A stretch of 64,000 nt of DNA from a bacterium (GTDB lineage: Bacteria > Vulcanimicrobiota > Vulcanimicrobiia > Vulcanimicrobiales > Vulcanimicrobiaceae): contig JAJYCL010000006.1 in assembly GCA_021778415.1 (NCBI GenBank), positions 1-64,000 of the forward strand. The letters run 5' to 3'. Positions 8,346 to 18,600 of the stretch are shown piece by piece (position 1 is the first letter of the stretch; every line of letters starts with the position of its first letter). The notes below the pieces were generated by a model. That model was not told the DNA's origin and searched no databases. It saw nothing but the letters and a program-made list of their open reading frames with translations. Made by a program: the position numbers and the translations under genes.

Positions 8346-11300
8346 GAGTTCGGACAAGCCGCCGTATCTTCGATGATCGTATAGGTGAGTTGCGACGTTG
8401 TCAGGCTTGCAAACTCGGTACCGATCGAGAGTTGAAGATTATTGAGGGTATCGTACGGAGCCGAGCGGGCTGAGTTAAACGGCCCGGTAGCGAGCTTGAG
8501 TTCCGGGTTGCCGGAGCCAATTACCGGGATCGTCGCGAAGGTTGAATTGTAATAGGTCAAACCGGCAACACCGGTCGTTGACCGAGATGGGTCCGTTGCC
8601 AACTGTAATTCATTCGTTTGACCGGGGAATGTCGATGCCGGATTATTATTGGTATCGACGCAGAGGACCCACGACGAGTGTGCCGAGGACTGTGCGTAGA
8701 CGGATGCGCGGATAACATCCTGGCCGACGGTTTGCGTTGAGGCCCCCGGGTTGCCAAGATCGATGGTCAAGCCGGAGAAGGCGCACGCCGAGCAATTCAC
8801 CGATGGCGTAGACCCACCGGGGCCCGGATTACTCGGATCGACGACAATCGTTAACCCGATGACATCGACGATTTTAATACGCGTATCGTTCGTCCATGCT
8901 TCACCCATCTTTGCGCCGCCCGGCGAAATCGTCGTCGGCCATTGGAACTCATCATTTTGAACGCCCGGAGCTGTCGCCGTAAACTGGATCGAAATGGTGC
9001 TACTCGCACCGATCGAGCACGAGCCGCCACCGATGACGATGGACCCATTCGTTCCGCCGGCGGTCGCTTGCGTCGTCGATACGACGGTGCAACCATACGC
9101 CGTACCGGAAATCGCAGCACCGCTCACACTCCACGGTGAAACACCGAGTTGCGTGGCCGAAAGTCCGCTGATATCGGTACCCGGAATGGTAATCGTTAAG
9201 CCGGTAATGTTCGTCCCGTTCGTGCTGTTATTTTTAATCGAATACACATACGTATTCGGGTCTCCGCTGATTTGCGGCTCGGTGTTCGTCGGTACGGCGG
9301 TGCCATTAATCGAGGCAAAGCCGCCGCTTCCCGATACCGGGACATTCGTGAGGGTGATGTTGCTATACGAGGTCCAGCCGCCGCCATTGGCGCCGTGAAC
9401 GGCAACACCCCATGTTGTGTTCGCAGTGCCCGCATTCGCAATCGTAAACGGCATGCTCATTTGGGTTCCCGGAGCAAGCGCACTCGGTTCGGTCGCTCCG
9501 CACTTTGCTACGGAGTTCGCCAAGGCACCTAACGGTGTGGTCGGCGGCGGAGTCGATTGGGCGCCGCCCGGTTGAATCGAGGTAAACTGCGCGCTACAGA
9601 GACCAAAATCGTAATAGTGGAAGGCACCTTGCGTAAATGTTCCAAGATAACTCCACCCAGGATTCGTCGGCGTCGCCGGATTGATCGTGTTACCCGTGAG
9701 GTATGCATTCGGAACTTCGACCAACACATTATCGATATAATCCGGGTTCGGATCGGACGACAGCGGCGTGTTCGTAAAGAGAACATCTTCGGTGAAATTA
9801 GTCGCGTTCGCGCCGACCGTTGATGGAGCAAACGAATAACTCATGAAGCCGCTATTGAGCGAATAGAGGCCCTGCGCTAACGAATCGACATTCAACCCAC
9901 CGGAACCGGCGGCAAACACGGGGACTGCTGCCGTTGCCGGCGTGATCGAGAATTGGAAGCCATTCCCCGAATTAGGATCTTGAATCGATGAAAGGGCAAT
10001 ATCGAGATACGTGAACGATTGCGCGACGGTACTTGCATCGAAATAAATCGTTTCCGTTCCGCCGGTTGCGATGCTGTGCCCGGCAGCAGCGCCGCTGATG
10101 CAGGTGTAGGCACCATTTAAGAATCCCGCCGGGCACGTGACGAGTTGCCAATTTCCCGTGCTTGCTGCATCAAGACCAATGTTGTAGAGCGAACCAGGCC
10201 CCGCAAAAGGTCCCGTCAATTCGAACGCAAGGGCATAAATGCGATCCGGCGTCCCGCCACTTGAGGTGTTGTGAACCGTGATCCCATAAATATTTTCATT
10301 GGTATTCGGGATCGTGTACGGCGTATTAAGATTATAGGCGGCTTGTGCGAAATTGAGTTTGTAATAATGCGCCTCGCCACCATTAAATGCGCAGCCGCCG
10401 CCGCCCGAACACTCGCCGACAATCGCAAGTGAGCCCGTTCCCGAATGCGAACTCGTGCCGTCCGTAAAGTAGACCGGAGCCCAAGCACTTTGCGAATTAA
10501 TCGTCGACCAGGTTAGGCCGTCTTGCGGGAGGATGGAGGTATCGCCGGGGCAAGCCCCGTTCGGAAGACCATTACACGCAGAGGCAGAGGCATAATAAAA
10601 TGTCATCGACGGAATCTCAAGCGAATCGCCGGGCTTGAGCACGGTCGAGGAGAGCGCCGGATCGGCCTCTATATAACACTCGCCCGTATTAGAAACCGTC
10701 GGGCCGCTACAGAAATCCGAAAGGTTCCAAGAGTTCCCGTTGCTATCGGAGGCAACGGAGGTACATTTCGGCGAGCACGACGCAAGCGTAAAGCCGTTGA
10801 GTGACGCCATGACTCCGTTACCCGCACCGGCGGTGGCCAAAAATGCTCCATCGGAACCGCGCGGGTTCCCCGTGGTAAACAGCAGGCCGCGTAAGGGGTC
10901 GCCATTGCCGATACCATAATAATTGTCGCCGGTGTTCACGAACTTCAATCCGGAAACGACGCTTGCTCCCGGTGTCACCACAAGCGACGCCGAGTACGTA
11001 CCGGCCATGGCAACATCGAATTCCGTCAGCGATTGATAGCCCTTCACTTGGAAGGACTGCGAAGCAACGACCGCTTTGAGGGTGTTATCGTAGAGCGTGC
11101 CCGTGAGAATTTTCGACGCATACCCACCGGCAGATTGAATTGCGCCGTTAAAATTAAAGGTATGCGCCTGCGGGCCACCTGCGGTAAACGTATTGCTCGC
11201 GGCGACGAAACCGGTCGGATCGGCCAATGTCCAGGTGTATGTATGATTGAGCAGATTTGCAACCGTGGCGAAGTTCACGCCGGAAGCCGATTGTTCCGAT

Positions 11301-12409
11301 CCATCATCCCAAGCCACGACTGACGACGAAATGCCCGGTGGAAGTTGCGGCAGCGGCGATGGGTTTGCAGCCGTTCCATCGGGCTTTACCGAGAGCGTAA
11401 TACCCGCTCCGCCGGTGATCGCAACTTGCACGGTTCCCAAGCGCTTTTTTGCCGTCGTATCAAAGATGCCAACAACATACGTTCCCGGTGCATAGCTCAC
11501 GGAGAGCGGCCAGGTCACCGACATCGTTCCGCCCGAGGAGACGATGCCGACCAACGAGTTGGGATTGCAGAGCGATCCTGTGCCGGTGGTCGGATACGAT
11601 CCTTGTGCCGGCGCGGAGAAAATACAATGCGGGGCGATCGACGTGGATTCTACATAGACCACATAGCCGTCGCCGGGCGTGAGGTTCGTTGCGTAGATGT
11701 ACGCATCACTGACGGAATTGACATCATATTGATAGGATTCTTGCGAGTGGAAAGAATCCTGATAGACTTTGAGTGCAAAGGTTTGACCGGCGCTGGCATA
11801 GACCACCGTTTGCCACTGATTGGCTGTCACATTGAAGACCGCGAAGACCCAAATGCCCGCAGACGAGAGCGTTGTCGTGTGCCCCGGCCCGGCGCCGCCG
11901 CCGTGGGTTCCGCCGACAGCCGTCGCTACCGATGAATTTGCCGCAATATAATAATCTTGATAGGTACTTCCAGCTGGAATATTTTGCGCGTTCCAATTGA
12001 CTTGGCAACCGACGACGAACAACGTCGACGTAGAACCCGAACACTGTGCACTTCCGGAGCCGGCAACGGCAATGGTCGAGCCGTCGGCAGACATCGGACG
12101 CAATGCCGGGCGACCCGGGGCAACCGTGTTGGCAAACGTACGCATCGGCAGTGCCGGTAGCATCGAAAGCGGCACGCGCGTCCCTGGAGCAACGGCGCCG
12201 ACGCGAGAACCGGAGACGGGCATTCCAATCGGCGGTAACGTTGCCGCCGGAGCGAGCGTTGGGCGCGAAATCGGTGGAAGAATCGGTGAGACAATCGGAT
12301 GCGTCGGTATCCCGTTCGGCGGCGCGGCAGCACTTACAGCCACGGCAGCAACGCTGGCAAAAACGGCGAGTGCGGCTAAGACCGAGCGAAGCGATTTCAT
12401 CGGTCTCAT
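8342..12409 (-). CDS. Large secreted adhesin-like protein with pilin-like C-terminal domain
   Basis: The product has about 1355 residues. The ATG at 12409 lies one base after the upstream stop, suggesting coupling; ATG 12400 is an alternative. A signal peptide is followed by a Pro/Ala-rich linker and a long series of Ig-like, Ser/Thr/Gly-rich beta domains, some with possible disulfide Cys pairs (ASCSPKCTS, STGSLCNPNS). I recognise no enzymatic motif. The last 170 residues resemble the small subunits upstream: LTIDLGNPGAS parallels their FGNV/FGSV motif, and the protein ends near a TYTI strand. That suggests a tip adhesin carrying an assembly domain. This assignment is inference. Confidence 0.6.
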   Translation of the reverse strand: MRPMKSLRSVLAALAVFASVAAVAVSAAAPPNGIPTHPIVSPILPPISRPTLAPAATLPPIGMPVSGSRVGAVAPGTRVPLSMLPALPMRTFANTVAPGRPALRPMSADGSTIAVAGSGSAQCSGSTSTLFVVGCQVNWNAQNIPAGSTYQDYYIAANSSVATAVGGTHGGGAGPGHTTTLSSAGIWVFAVFNVTANQWQTVVYASAGQTFALKVYQDSFHSQESYQYDVNSVSDAYIYATNLTPGDGYVVYVESTSIAPHCIFSAPAQGSYPTTGTGSLCNPNSLVGIVSSGGTMSVTWPLSVSYAPGTYVVGIFDTTAKKRLGTVQVAITGGAGITLSVKPDGTAANPSPLPQLPPGISSSVVAWDDGSEQSASGVNFATVANLLNHTYTWTLADPTGFVAASNTFTAGGPQAHTFNFNGAIQSAGGYASKILTGTLYDNTLKAVVASQSFQVKGYQSLTEFDVAMAGTYSASLVVTPGASVVSGLKFVNTGDNYYGIGNGDPLRGLLFTTGNPRGSDGAFLATAGAGNGVMASLNGFTLASCSPKCTSVASDSNGNSWNLSDFCSGPTVSNTGECYIEADPALSSTVLKPGDSLEIPSMTFYYASASACNGLPNGACPGDTSILPQDGLTWSTINSQSAWAPVYFTDGTSSHSGTGSLAIVGECSGGGGCAFNGGEAHYYKLNFAQAAYNLNTPYTIPNTNENIYGITVHNTSSGGTPDRIYALAFELTGPFAGPGSLYNIGLDAASTGNWQLVTCPAGFLNGAYTCISGAAAGHSIATGGTETIYFDASTVAQSFTYLDIALSSIQDPNSGNGFQFSITPATAAVPVFAAGSGGLNVDSLAQGLYSLNSGFMSYSFAPSTVGANATNFTEDVLFTNTPLSSDPNPDYIDNVLVEVPNAYLTGNTINPATPTNPGWSYLGTFTQGAFHYYDFGLCSAQFTSIQPGGAQSTPPPTTPLGALANSVAKCGATEPSALAPGTQMSMPFTIANAGTANTTWGVAVHGANGGGWTSYSNITLTNVPVSGSGGFASINGTAVPTNTEPQISGDPNTYVYSIKNNSTNGTNITGLTITIPGTDISGLSATQLGVSPWSVSGAAISGTAYGCTVVSTTQATAGGTNGSIVIGGGSCSIGASSTISIQFTATAPGVQNDEFQWPTTISPGGAKMGEAWTNDTRIKIVDVIGLTIVVDPSNPGPGGSTPSVNCSACAFSGLTIDLGNPGASTQTVGQDVIRASVYAQSSAHSSWVLCVDTNNNPASTFPGQTNELQLATDPSRSTTGVAGLTYYNSTFATIPVIGSGNPELKLATGPFNSARSAPYDTLNNLQLSIGTEFASLTTSQLTYTIIEDTAACPNS

Positions 12410-12410
12410 A

Positions 12411-13136
12411 TTAGTAATAAATCGTATAGATCGCATTGGAACTATACGCCCCGCCGGGAACGGCAGCTGGAATAGTGAGCGTCAAATCAACGCAATAGGT
12501 TACGGTTCCGCCACTCGTCGCAAGAGTCGCCCACTGACCGCCATTATCCGAATAGACGGTAAATGGCGTCGCCGTCGGATTTGGCGCGGTAACGTAGGTA
12601 TTATTGGCGAGATCTCCACCCGGGAAAAGGCTCCCCGAGAAATCGTTCGACAAACCATGCTTAAGCTGCCAATACGTCTTTGTCGTATGAACGGTCACAT
12701 GGTAGGGGCAGGTAAAAACCGTCGTCGTTCCGCCCGTTGCATTGAGCGTAACAAGCGTTTGATCGCTGTACAGGAGCGTGCCCATGGGATTGGGCGAAAC
12801 TTCAGCTTCGATGCGTACCGCTTTTTGATTTTGCGCAACGAGCGTGCTACCGATGTTGACATTCGGAGAATCGAAATGAGCGCTCGAGCCAACCTTACGG
12901 AAATGCACATGCTCAACAATACCGACTTGTTTTGCGGTGCCGACAATCTCCGGTCGAGCCGCCGATGCGATGGCCGATTGCGAGGCGTTATACGGCAACG
13001 GTGCCGGCGTTACGTTGATAACGATCGTCACGGCGATCTGATCTTGCTGCGAGATAAACGCGAGAGCTCGTGCGCCGACGACGACACCGATCGCGATGAT
13101 CCCGAAGAGGAAGAACCAACGTCGCGCGTTCATCAT
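12411..13136 (-). CDS. Secreted pilin-like subunit, hypothetical
   Basis: The start at 13136 overlaps the upstream stop (ATGA). The 241-residue product has one N-terminal hydrophobic segment (WFFLFGIIAIGVVVGARALA) acting as signal or anchor, then a beta-rich domain. It ends PGGAYSSNAIYTIYY. That resembles the C-terminal strand of spore coat U/Csu-type chaperone-usher subunits (G-x-Y followed by alternating hydrophobics and a penultimate aromatic). NVNIGSTLVAQN may match the FG-x-V motif of its neighbours. I recognise no named domain. It lies between two other secreted proteins with essentially no gaps, so they are likely one transcript. Confidence 0.55.
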   Translation of the reverse strand: MMNARRWFFLFGIIAIGVVVGARALAFISQQDQIAVTIVINVTPAPLPYNASQSAIASAARPEIVGTAKQVGIVEHVHFRKVGSSAHFDSPNVNIGSTLVAQNQKAVRIEAEVSPNPMGTLLYSDQTLVTLNATGGTTTVFTCPYHVTVHTTKTYWQLKHGLSNDFSGSLFPGGDLANNTYVTAPNPTATPFTVYSDNGGQWATLATSGGTVTYCVDLTLTIPAAVPGGAYSSNAIYTIYY

Positions 13137-13810
13137 TTCGCTACCACCGTATAGACAACCCAAACGTAATATGCGCCCGTGCTTGCCAATGCCGGAACGT
13201 GAAGTTCATAATCGTAGTAGAAATCCGAGAGCGCCGTCGTTGACGTCGCAATCGGCGAAGGATACGTCGTGTACGTAATCGTTGCGGGAATCGCAAAGTT
13301 CGGTTGCGCCGGCGAGACGGCGTTGCTCGTCTTATAGAAGGGCAGACCCGGCGAAAAGCCCGTATTCGAATCGGCGGGGCTTCCGCTGGTGGATTTCACG
13401 TAGAAGACATCTTGCTGAATGGGCTGCGATGTCGTATCCGTTGAGTTGTAAAAATCCGCCGCGCCTTCACCGAACAGATTCACCCCATTGGGATCCGTCG
13501 AAAAGACGTTGATGTGCGCCGCATATTTATAGAGATAATTCTTAGCGGTAAGAACGCTGCCAAAATCAACGGCTCCGCCGCCAAACGAGGCATCGGGGCC
13601 GTGGACCGGCGACGGTTGCGTTCCGAACACTGCGGGGACCGCGCCAAAGCCGGTGGCATAATTTGGCGTGAGCGTAATTTTGACGAGCGCTTGGGTATTC
13701 CACCTCACGATCGTCGTGCCGGTGGCCGCAAAAAGCGGGTGCGACGAGCAGATGAGAGCGAGCAGCGTCGCAGCTACGTACCCCCATGTTTTCCGTCGAA
13801 TCCCCGTCAT
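13133..13810 (-). CDS. Secreted pilin-like subunit, hypothetical
   Basis: The chosen ATG at 13810 has an AGGGAG site about 10 nt upstream. A GTG at 13819 is possible but too close to that site. The 225-residue product has a signal peptide ending about LFAATG. The mature start, IVRWNTQALVKITL, parallels VKWNTQAVGSLVLV in the next subunit upstream in the cluster. It also has VDFGSV, and ends in the hydrophobic strand AYYVWVVYTVVAK. The two proteins therefore look like diverged paralogues. I infer a structural subunit of a surface fibre. No database family is assigned. Confidence 0.55.
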   Translation of the reverse strand: MTGIRRKTWGYVAATLLALICSSHPLFAATGTTIVRWNTQALVKITLTPNYATGFGAVPAVFGTQPSPVHGPDASFGGGAVDFGSVLTAKNYLYKYAAHINVFSTDPNGVNLFGEGAADFYNSTDTTSQPIQQDVFYVKSTSGSPADSNTGFSPGLPFYKTSNAVSPAQPNFAIPATITYTTYPSPIATSTTALSDFYYDYELHVPALASTGAYYVWVVYTVVAK

Positions 13811-13854
13811 ATCGCTCACACTCCCTGTGCGCTTTTGTGCCGTATGTAGAATCG

Positions 13855-14655
13855 TTACTTCACGGTGAAGGCGATTTCGCCGCCCGTCTCCGTTGCGCCA
13901 CCGTAATCGATAGTGGCAATGGCCTGGTAGGTGCCCCGAGAAAGCTTTTTGCCGTGCAGATCGATCATGAGATCCCCTCCGCGTTCGACGAGTAGGCCTT
14001 CCTCCATCGGATACTGTTGAATCGTTCGACCGTTTTGCTGGACTTGCACGCTTCCACGAAGATAGACGTGCATGTTGCCGGTATTTTTGAACAGGACGCG
14101 ATAGTCTTGGCCTTGCTTAGTCGTGAAGCTGCTCATCTTCGTAATCGCACCATCAACTTTTTCCGTTCCCGGAATCGTCATGTAGATCTTCGCTGCCACG
14201 CGAGCCGCGAAAGCGAAGGAGTTTCTGCTCGGTCCACGCGTCGGCCGTGTTTGAAAGAAGACGACTCCTGCGTATTCTCCCGAGAGCGACGACGAGTGCG
14301 GAACGACGATCGTGAACTGAACTTGTTGTGCGCTGGCCGCCTTGAGATCGAATTCACGTGGCCGGATCGAGACCCATCGCATGATCGAGTAGGGGCGCGT
14401 TCCGGGTTTTTGAAACTCGTAGTTTCCGCTTGTGGTGACCGTGAAATCTCCGAGTGAGGCCTGGATGTGGGTGAGACCGGCGCCATTGTTGCGAACCGTA
14501 ATCGGGAAGCTGTAGTTCGTGCCGGGCGTTGCCGAGAACTCGAACTTTGCCGGTGATACGGTGATCCCGATAGCATCCCCGACTGCGTTGCGCGGAGCGC
14601 CGATGCAGAGAGCGAGGAGTAACGCGATCGATCCAATTCTGCGTAATCGTCTCAT
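13855..14655 (-). CDS. Periplasmic Ig-fold chaperone-like protein (PapD/DUF916-like)
   Basis: I choose the ATG at 14655, just after AAGGTGG, which gives a standard signal peptide. The 266-residue product begins GITVSPAKFEFSATPGTNY, followed by FPITVRNNGAG, then EFDLKAASAQQVQFTIVVP and LSGEYAGVVFF. This is the arrangement of a PapD-like or DUF916-like Ig domain. A second Ig-like domain, with YRVLFKNTGNMHVYLRGSV, fills the rest. No transmembrane anchor is visible after the signal. Its place among putative pilin subunits and a large barrel suggests a periplasmic subunit chaperone. An alternative is a peptidoglycan-binding surface protein. Confidence 0.6.
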   Translation of the reverse strand: MRRLRRIGSIALLLALCIGAPRNAVGDAIGITVSPAKFEFSATPGTNYSFPITVRNNGAGLTHIQASLGDFTVTTSGNYEFQKPGTRPYSIMRWVSIRPREFDLKAASAQQVQFTIVVPHSSSLSGEYAGVVFFQTRPTRGPSRNSFAFAARVAAKIYMTIPGTEKVDGAITKMSSFTTKQGQDYRVLFKNTGNMHVYLRGSVQVQQNGRTIQQYPMEEGLLVERGGDLMIDLHGKKLSRGTYQAIATIDYGGATETGGEIAFTVK

Positions 14656-14726
14656 AGCCACCTTGTTCGCCGCGGGATGCGCGGGGCATCCCGCGGCCGA
14701 CAAGTTCAGGACGTTCCTCGGATTCT

Positions 14727-15440
14727 TTAGAGCAGGGTGAGCGTGTACGTGACGGTGACGGTTTGGGCACCCGATGGCGCGCTCGCTCCGAGCACCAGTT
14801 CGTAATCCTCACCGAGGTTCGCCGGGGTCGCGGCGGTGAACGCGTTGGTGTTGGTGGTATTCAGCGTGAACGCGGTCGACGCGCCGCTCGCGAACACCGG
14901 GTTGCCGCCGCTACCACACGCCGTCGCCGACGTATTCGTTACCGCAGCTGCGCGGGCCGAAGCCGTCGCCGGAAGCGAGGCACCGTTGGCGAACGGGAAC
15001 GATGCCGATCCGTTAGGATACGAGCAAAGTTCGAAATTCGTACCGGCTGGAATACCTGCGGTCGCTTGTTCGGAGACTTTCCATCCGGTCGTATCGTTTG
15101 TCACAACTTGCGAATCAACCGCATTAATTTCCATGCAATCGGTTGCAAATGTACTATCCGGGGTTACGTTCCCGAAATTCACCGTTCCGGACGCCGCTTC
15201 GGTATCCGACGCGGTACATGCGCCGGCACCACCATTGAGCTGCGGGAAAATTGTTTCCGCACCGGCATTATGGCTTCCGACCGGGGCACCATTGTATTGA
15301 GTCACCAAAACGAGGCTACCAACGGCCTGCGTGTTCCATTTTACCGTAACGTTGCCGGTAAGGGCGGCGTTTGCTTTTACCGCCGGAGTCAAGGTAAGTG
15401 CCGCGACTGCTGCGAGCACCGCAAATTTCTTGAGATTCAT
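14727..15440 (-). CDS. Putative major pilin-like subunit
   Basis: The ATG at 15440 starts MNLKKFAVLAAVAALTL and has AGGA and GAAAGGA sequences upstream. A longer frame to 15506 is less likely. The 237-residue product has a cleavable signal (ANA-AL). The mature domain begins with VKWNTQAVGSLVL, has TVNFGNV in the middle and four to six Cys residues that could pair. It ends GAQTVTVTYTLTLL, very like the C-terminal strand of Csu/spore coat U pilins. It is the first subunit gene after the putative usher, with a 175-bp leader of its own, which would suit an abundant major subunit. Confidence 0.6.
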   Translation of the reverse strand: MNLKKFAVLAAVAALTLTPAVKANAALTGNVTVKWNTQAVGSLVLVTQYNGAPVGSHNAGAETIFPQLNGGAGACTASDTEAASGTVNFGNVTPDSTFATDCMEINAVDSQVVTNDTTGWKVSEQATAGIPAGTNFELCSYPNGSASFPFANGASLPATASARAAAVTNTSATACGSGGNPVFASGASTAFTLNTTNTNAFTAATPANLGEDYELVLGASAPSGAQTVTVTYTLTLL

Positions 15441-15615
15441 CGTCCTGAAGTGTCCTTTCACCATGTTTACGCGAGATTGCCGTCCTTGGCAGAGGGGGCG
15501 AGTCACCTTACTATTATCGGTGTTCTCGGCAATCGGTAAAGCCTAAATCGGCCCAAGTCGGTAAAGAACCTGTCGCCGGGGCGTTAAGAACGTGCTAACC
15601 ACGGGTGAAGCCGCG
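15441..15615 (-). promoter_or_regulatory. 175-bp gap between usher-like gene and major subunit gene
   Basis: This is the only sizeable gap inside the six-gene surface cluster. It holds two near-direct copies of CTTTACCGA about 27 bp apart on the minus strand and a possible AT-rich -10 region (GATAATAG). I found no convincing -35 and no terminator hairpin. A separate promoter or processing site for the downstream subunit genes is plausible but not shown. Confidence 0.3.
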
Positions 15616-18600
15616 TCACCGGATGATAATCGGCACGCGCTCCTTGCCCGAAATCAGCGTTCCTTGGAAGGGCAAGCGCCGCACGGTTACGCTAAAGACA
15701 TAGACGCGGCCCACGACGGGTTTGCTTAAGCTGGTCACCGTGCCGTCCTCCCAGGCAATGCGAGCCGATGTCCCGACATCCACGAGGAAGCGTGCGTGGA
15801 CTTGGACCGCGGCCCCAATGACGACATGCGACGGGCGCGTGGAGACGATTACCAAGGCCATCGTGGGATCGACGATGAGGCTCGATCGCGCCGTCGTCGT
15901 GCCCGAATCCGTCGTCACCTCGGCTGTCACCGGAACTTTTCCGGCCTTTTCCGCATTCGGAACGACGATTTCGGCAAGCCAGCCCCGCCCGGCAACATAG
16001 TGGGCCTTCACGCTCCGACCGAAGGCGCTCACCACAACGGCGTGGGCATCTTTGGAAGCGGAAACAAAGGCCTCCGTACTTCCCCGTGGCGGCAATCGCG
16101 GCTCACTGAGGTGCAACGAGGCCGTTGTCTGCGCTGATCCGCCTAGGAACGAAAAAACGACTTTCTTGATTTCATGGCCGACAAGGAAGAGCAGGCCGTC
16201 TTTGTGTTCGCGAGCGGTGAGATCGACGACCACATTGGGGCTGATCTGCCCGGTCTGATCCGGGACGGTCTCAGGATCGACGGACAGCGTATAGGTGCCC
16301 GGGGGAAGATCATCGATGATGAACGAGCCATCGTCGTTGGCAATGGCGGCGTGATCGCCGGGCTCGGCGACGACGTAGGAATTGACGACGCCGCCCTTGT
16401 GCGTCCGAGCCAAGCTTGCATCGAACACGACCTTCCCGGCGATCGAGCCCAAGGGCTCGGCCTCGAAATTGACTTCCGTGATCTTGCCATTGCTCACGGT
16501 GACTTTTCGGGTCAGATCGGCCTTGGGGAACTCGGCAAAGGCCGGCACCGTGTTTTCGATCACCGTGACGACATGATCTCCGGGAGCGAGACGACCGAAG
16601 CCGTAATTCCCCTGCGGATCGGTGACCGAATACTGCCCGCCGTCGACGCGAACTTGCACGTTTTGCAACGGCACCAATCCGCCGGAGGAATCATGCGCAT
16701 AGATATGCCCACCGATCCCGCCGAAATTGCCGACACGGAAATAAACTTGCCCCGTTTGCCCGCCCTGCAACGTAACGGAAACGACCGGTTGATCGACGGT
16801 GAGACCGGGTGGAATCGATGTCGTTTCCACACGAACTTGATGTGTTCCGGGACTGACGAAATTGAATTGGAAATTTCCCTGCAGATCGGTGCGCTGCACG
16901 GTAACGCCGTCAAGAATGACGGCAACATTGGCAACGCCGCCCGGCGCAAAACTGAGTAGACCCGGATTATCACCTAGATCATTGACAACGCGGCCGGTGA
17001 TAATCGCCGGCAAATGCGGATCGATACGCCCCGCGACCGCACCGTTTCCAAATGCAAACGGAGCGTTGAATTGAATGCTAAATATTTTGGTCTTGCCGTT
17101 GGACGTTGGATTTAACGCATCAACAAGAGATTGCACGCCGTACGCCGCCTGCACGGAGAGAACCGGCGAAATCCGGCGAGCAATGGAAATCAATGGGGTG
17201 CGTTGTGTTGCGTCGCTTGTGAGCGAACGTGTGCGCATGACGGCATACGTCAATGCGTACGTCGTTTTTCCCATCGTGCGATTTAATCCGTAATTCGCAA
17301 CGGATTGATTCGTGGTGCCCAATTGCTGACTCATCTGACGCAACCACTGTTGGTTCAGACTCGCCGCAAACGGCCCGATCTGCCGCTGCACTTGCAGCGA
17401 ATAGCCAATCCCCGCAAGCGTTGTTCCGCTTAATTGCGTCGAGCGAGAAATTTGCGAACCGACGCTCACAAATCCCATATGAATGGGCATGGCAAGCTGG
17501 GATGTCACCCCACCGATCCACTGCGTTGCAGAATTACTCAAGAGTTTTTGCGACTGCAAACCGATGGAATACGTCATGCGATGCAGCGGGCCGAAAATGT
17601 TGAAACCGAACCGTTGCTGGGCCGTCGTCGTGCCCGAATACGCTGTCGTATCGAAGGTTGCATTCAGCGACGTCGTTGTGCGTCCGTTCGAACCGCGTAG
17701 TGCAAAATCAATCGCGTTATCATAGGGCGCTTCACCTGCGCCTAAAATGAGATAGCGCGCTGGGATGCGTCGATAATTGATCGTATACCCATTATTGCCG
17801 ACGCCGGAATCAAAACGCAATGCATACGCCAGCCCAGAAAGATTCGCATCGGGCGCTTGACGTTTCTGAAATGCAAACTCTCCGACGATCGATGCTTTAC
17901 CGCGCGGCTCGGCAAAGCCGAAAAGAGCGGTCTTCGAAGGGCCGGTCTGCGTGCCACCCGAGCCGTCGGTCAAGCCGAATTCAATGAGCCGCTGCCCAAT
18001 CAGACGCCGACCGCGCACTCCGAGCAGATGAATCAGTTCCTGATTCACGCCGTAGGTCGGCCCACCGAAAAGCGCCAGATCCCCAGTCCCGAAGGGAACC
18101 GTCAACGATGGCCCGCGCAGGGTCGTCCCGACCGGCAGCAGGCCGAATACCGAGCTCGTCACCGAGCCGTAATCCACCTCGAAGTGCGGAGTGGAGAAAG
18201 AAATCGTCGCAAGGCCCGTCGTCGTGCCGTTATTCGAGAACCCGAATGGCAAGCGGAGATCTGTCGTCGTCGAGCCGGTCCGTCGCGAGATTTCGGCGAG
18301 CAATCCAACTGCCGAGGTCGTCGAGTTCTGGCTCGTCGTCGTCGGAGTCGCCCCCGGCGAGGGAAATGCCGAAAGGGTCGTCTGCGTCAGCTGGCTACCA
18401 AAGGAAAGCGAGCCCGTGAGATTGAGCTGTAGCGGCCCGCCGCCGTGAACCTTCGGCCCGGGCGTGGGCGTCGGGCTCGGACTCGGGCTCGGCGATCCCA
18501 GAGGCTGCGGCCCTGGAGAAGCGCTTGGTAAAGCCAGCACGGGAACGGCGTAGGCAAGCAACGCTCGCGCCGCGCGAACGTTGAGCCCCGAAGCCACGGC

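Noticed and set aside
11997-13154. A 385-residue plus-strand frame opposite the adhesin and subunit genes
   Set aside because: It crosses two well-supported genes and shows Arg-rich, domain-free translation.
15510-15545. A second sigma-28-like promoter before the major subunit gene
   Set aside because: An ACCGATAA match exists on the minus strand, but the position where the -35 should be reads TTTACCGA, which does not fit.
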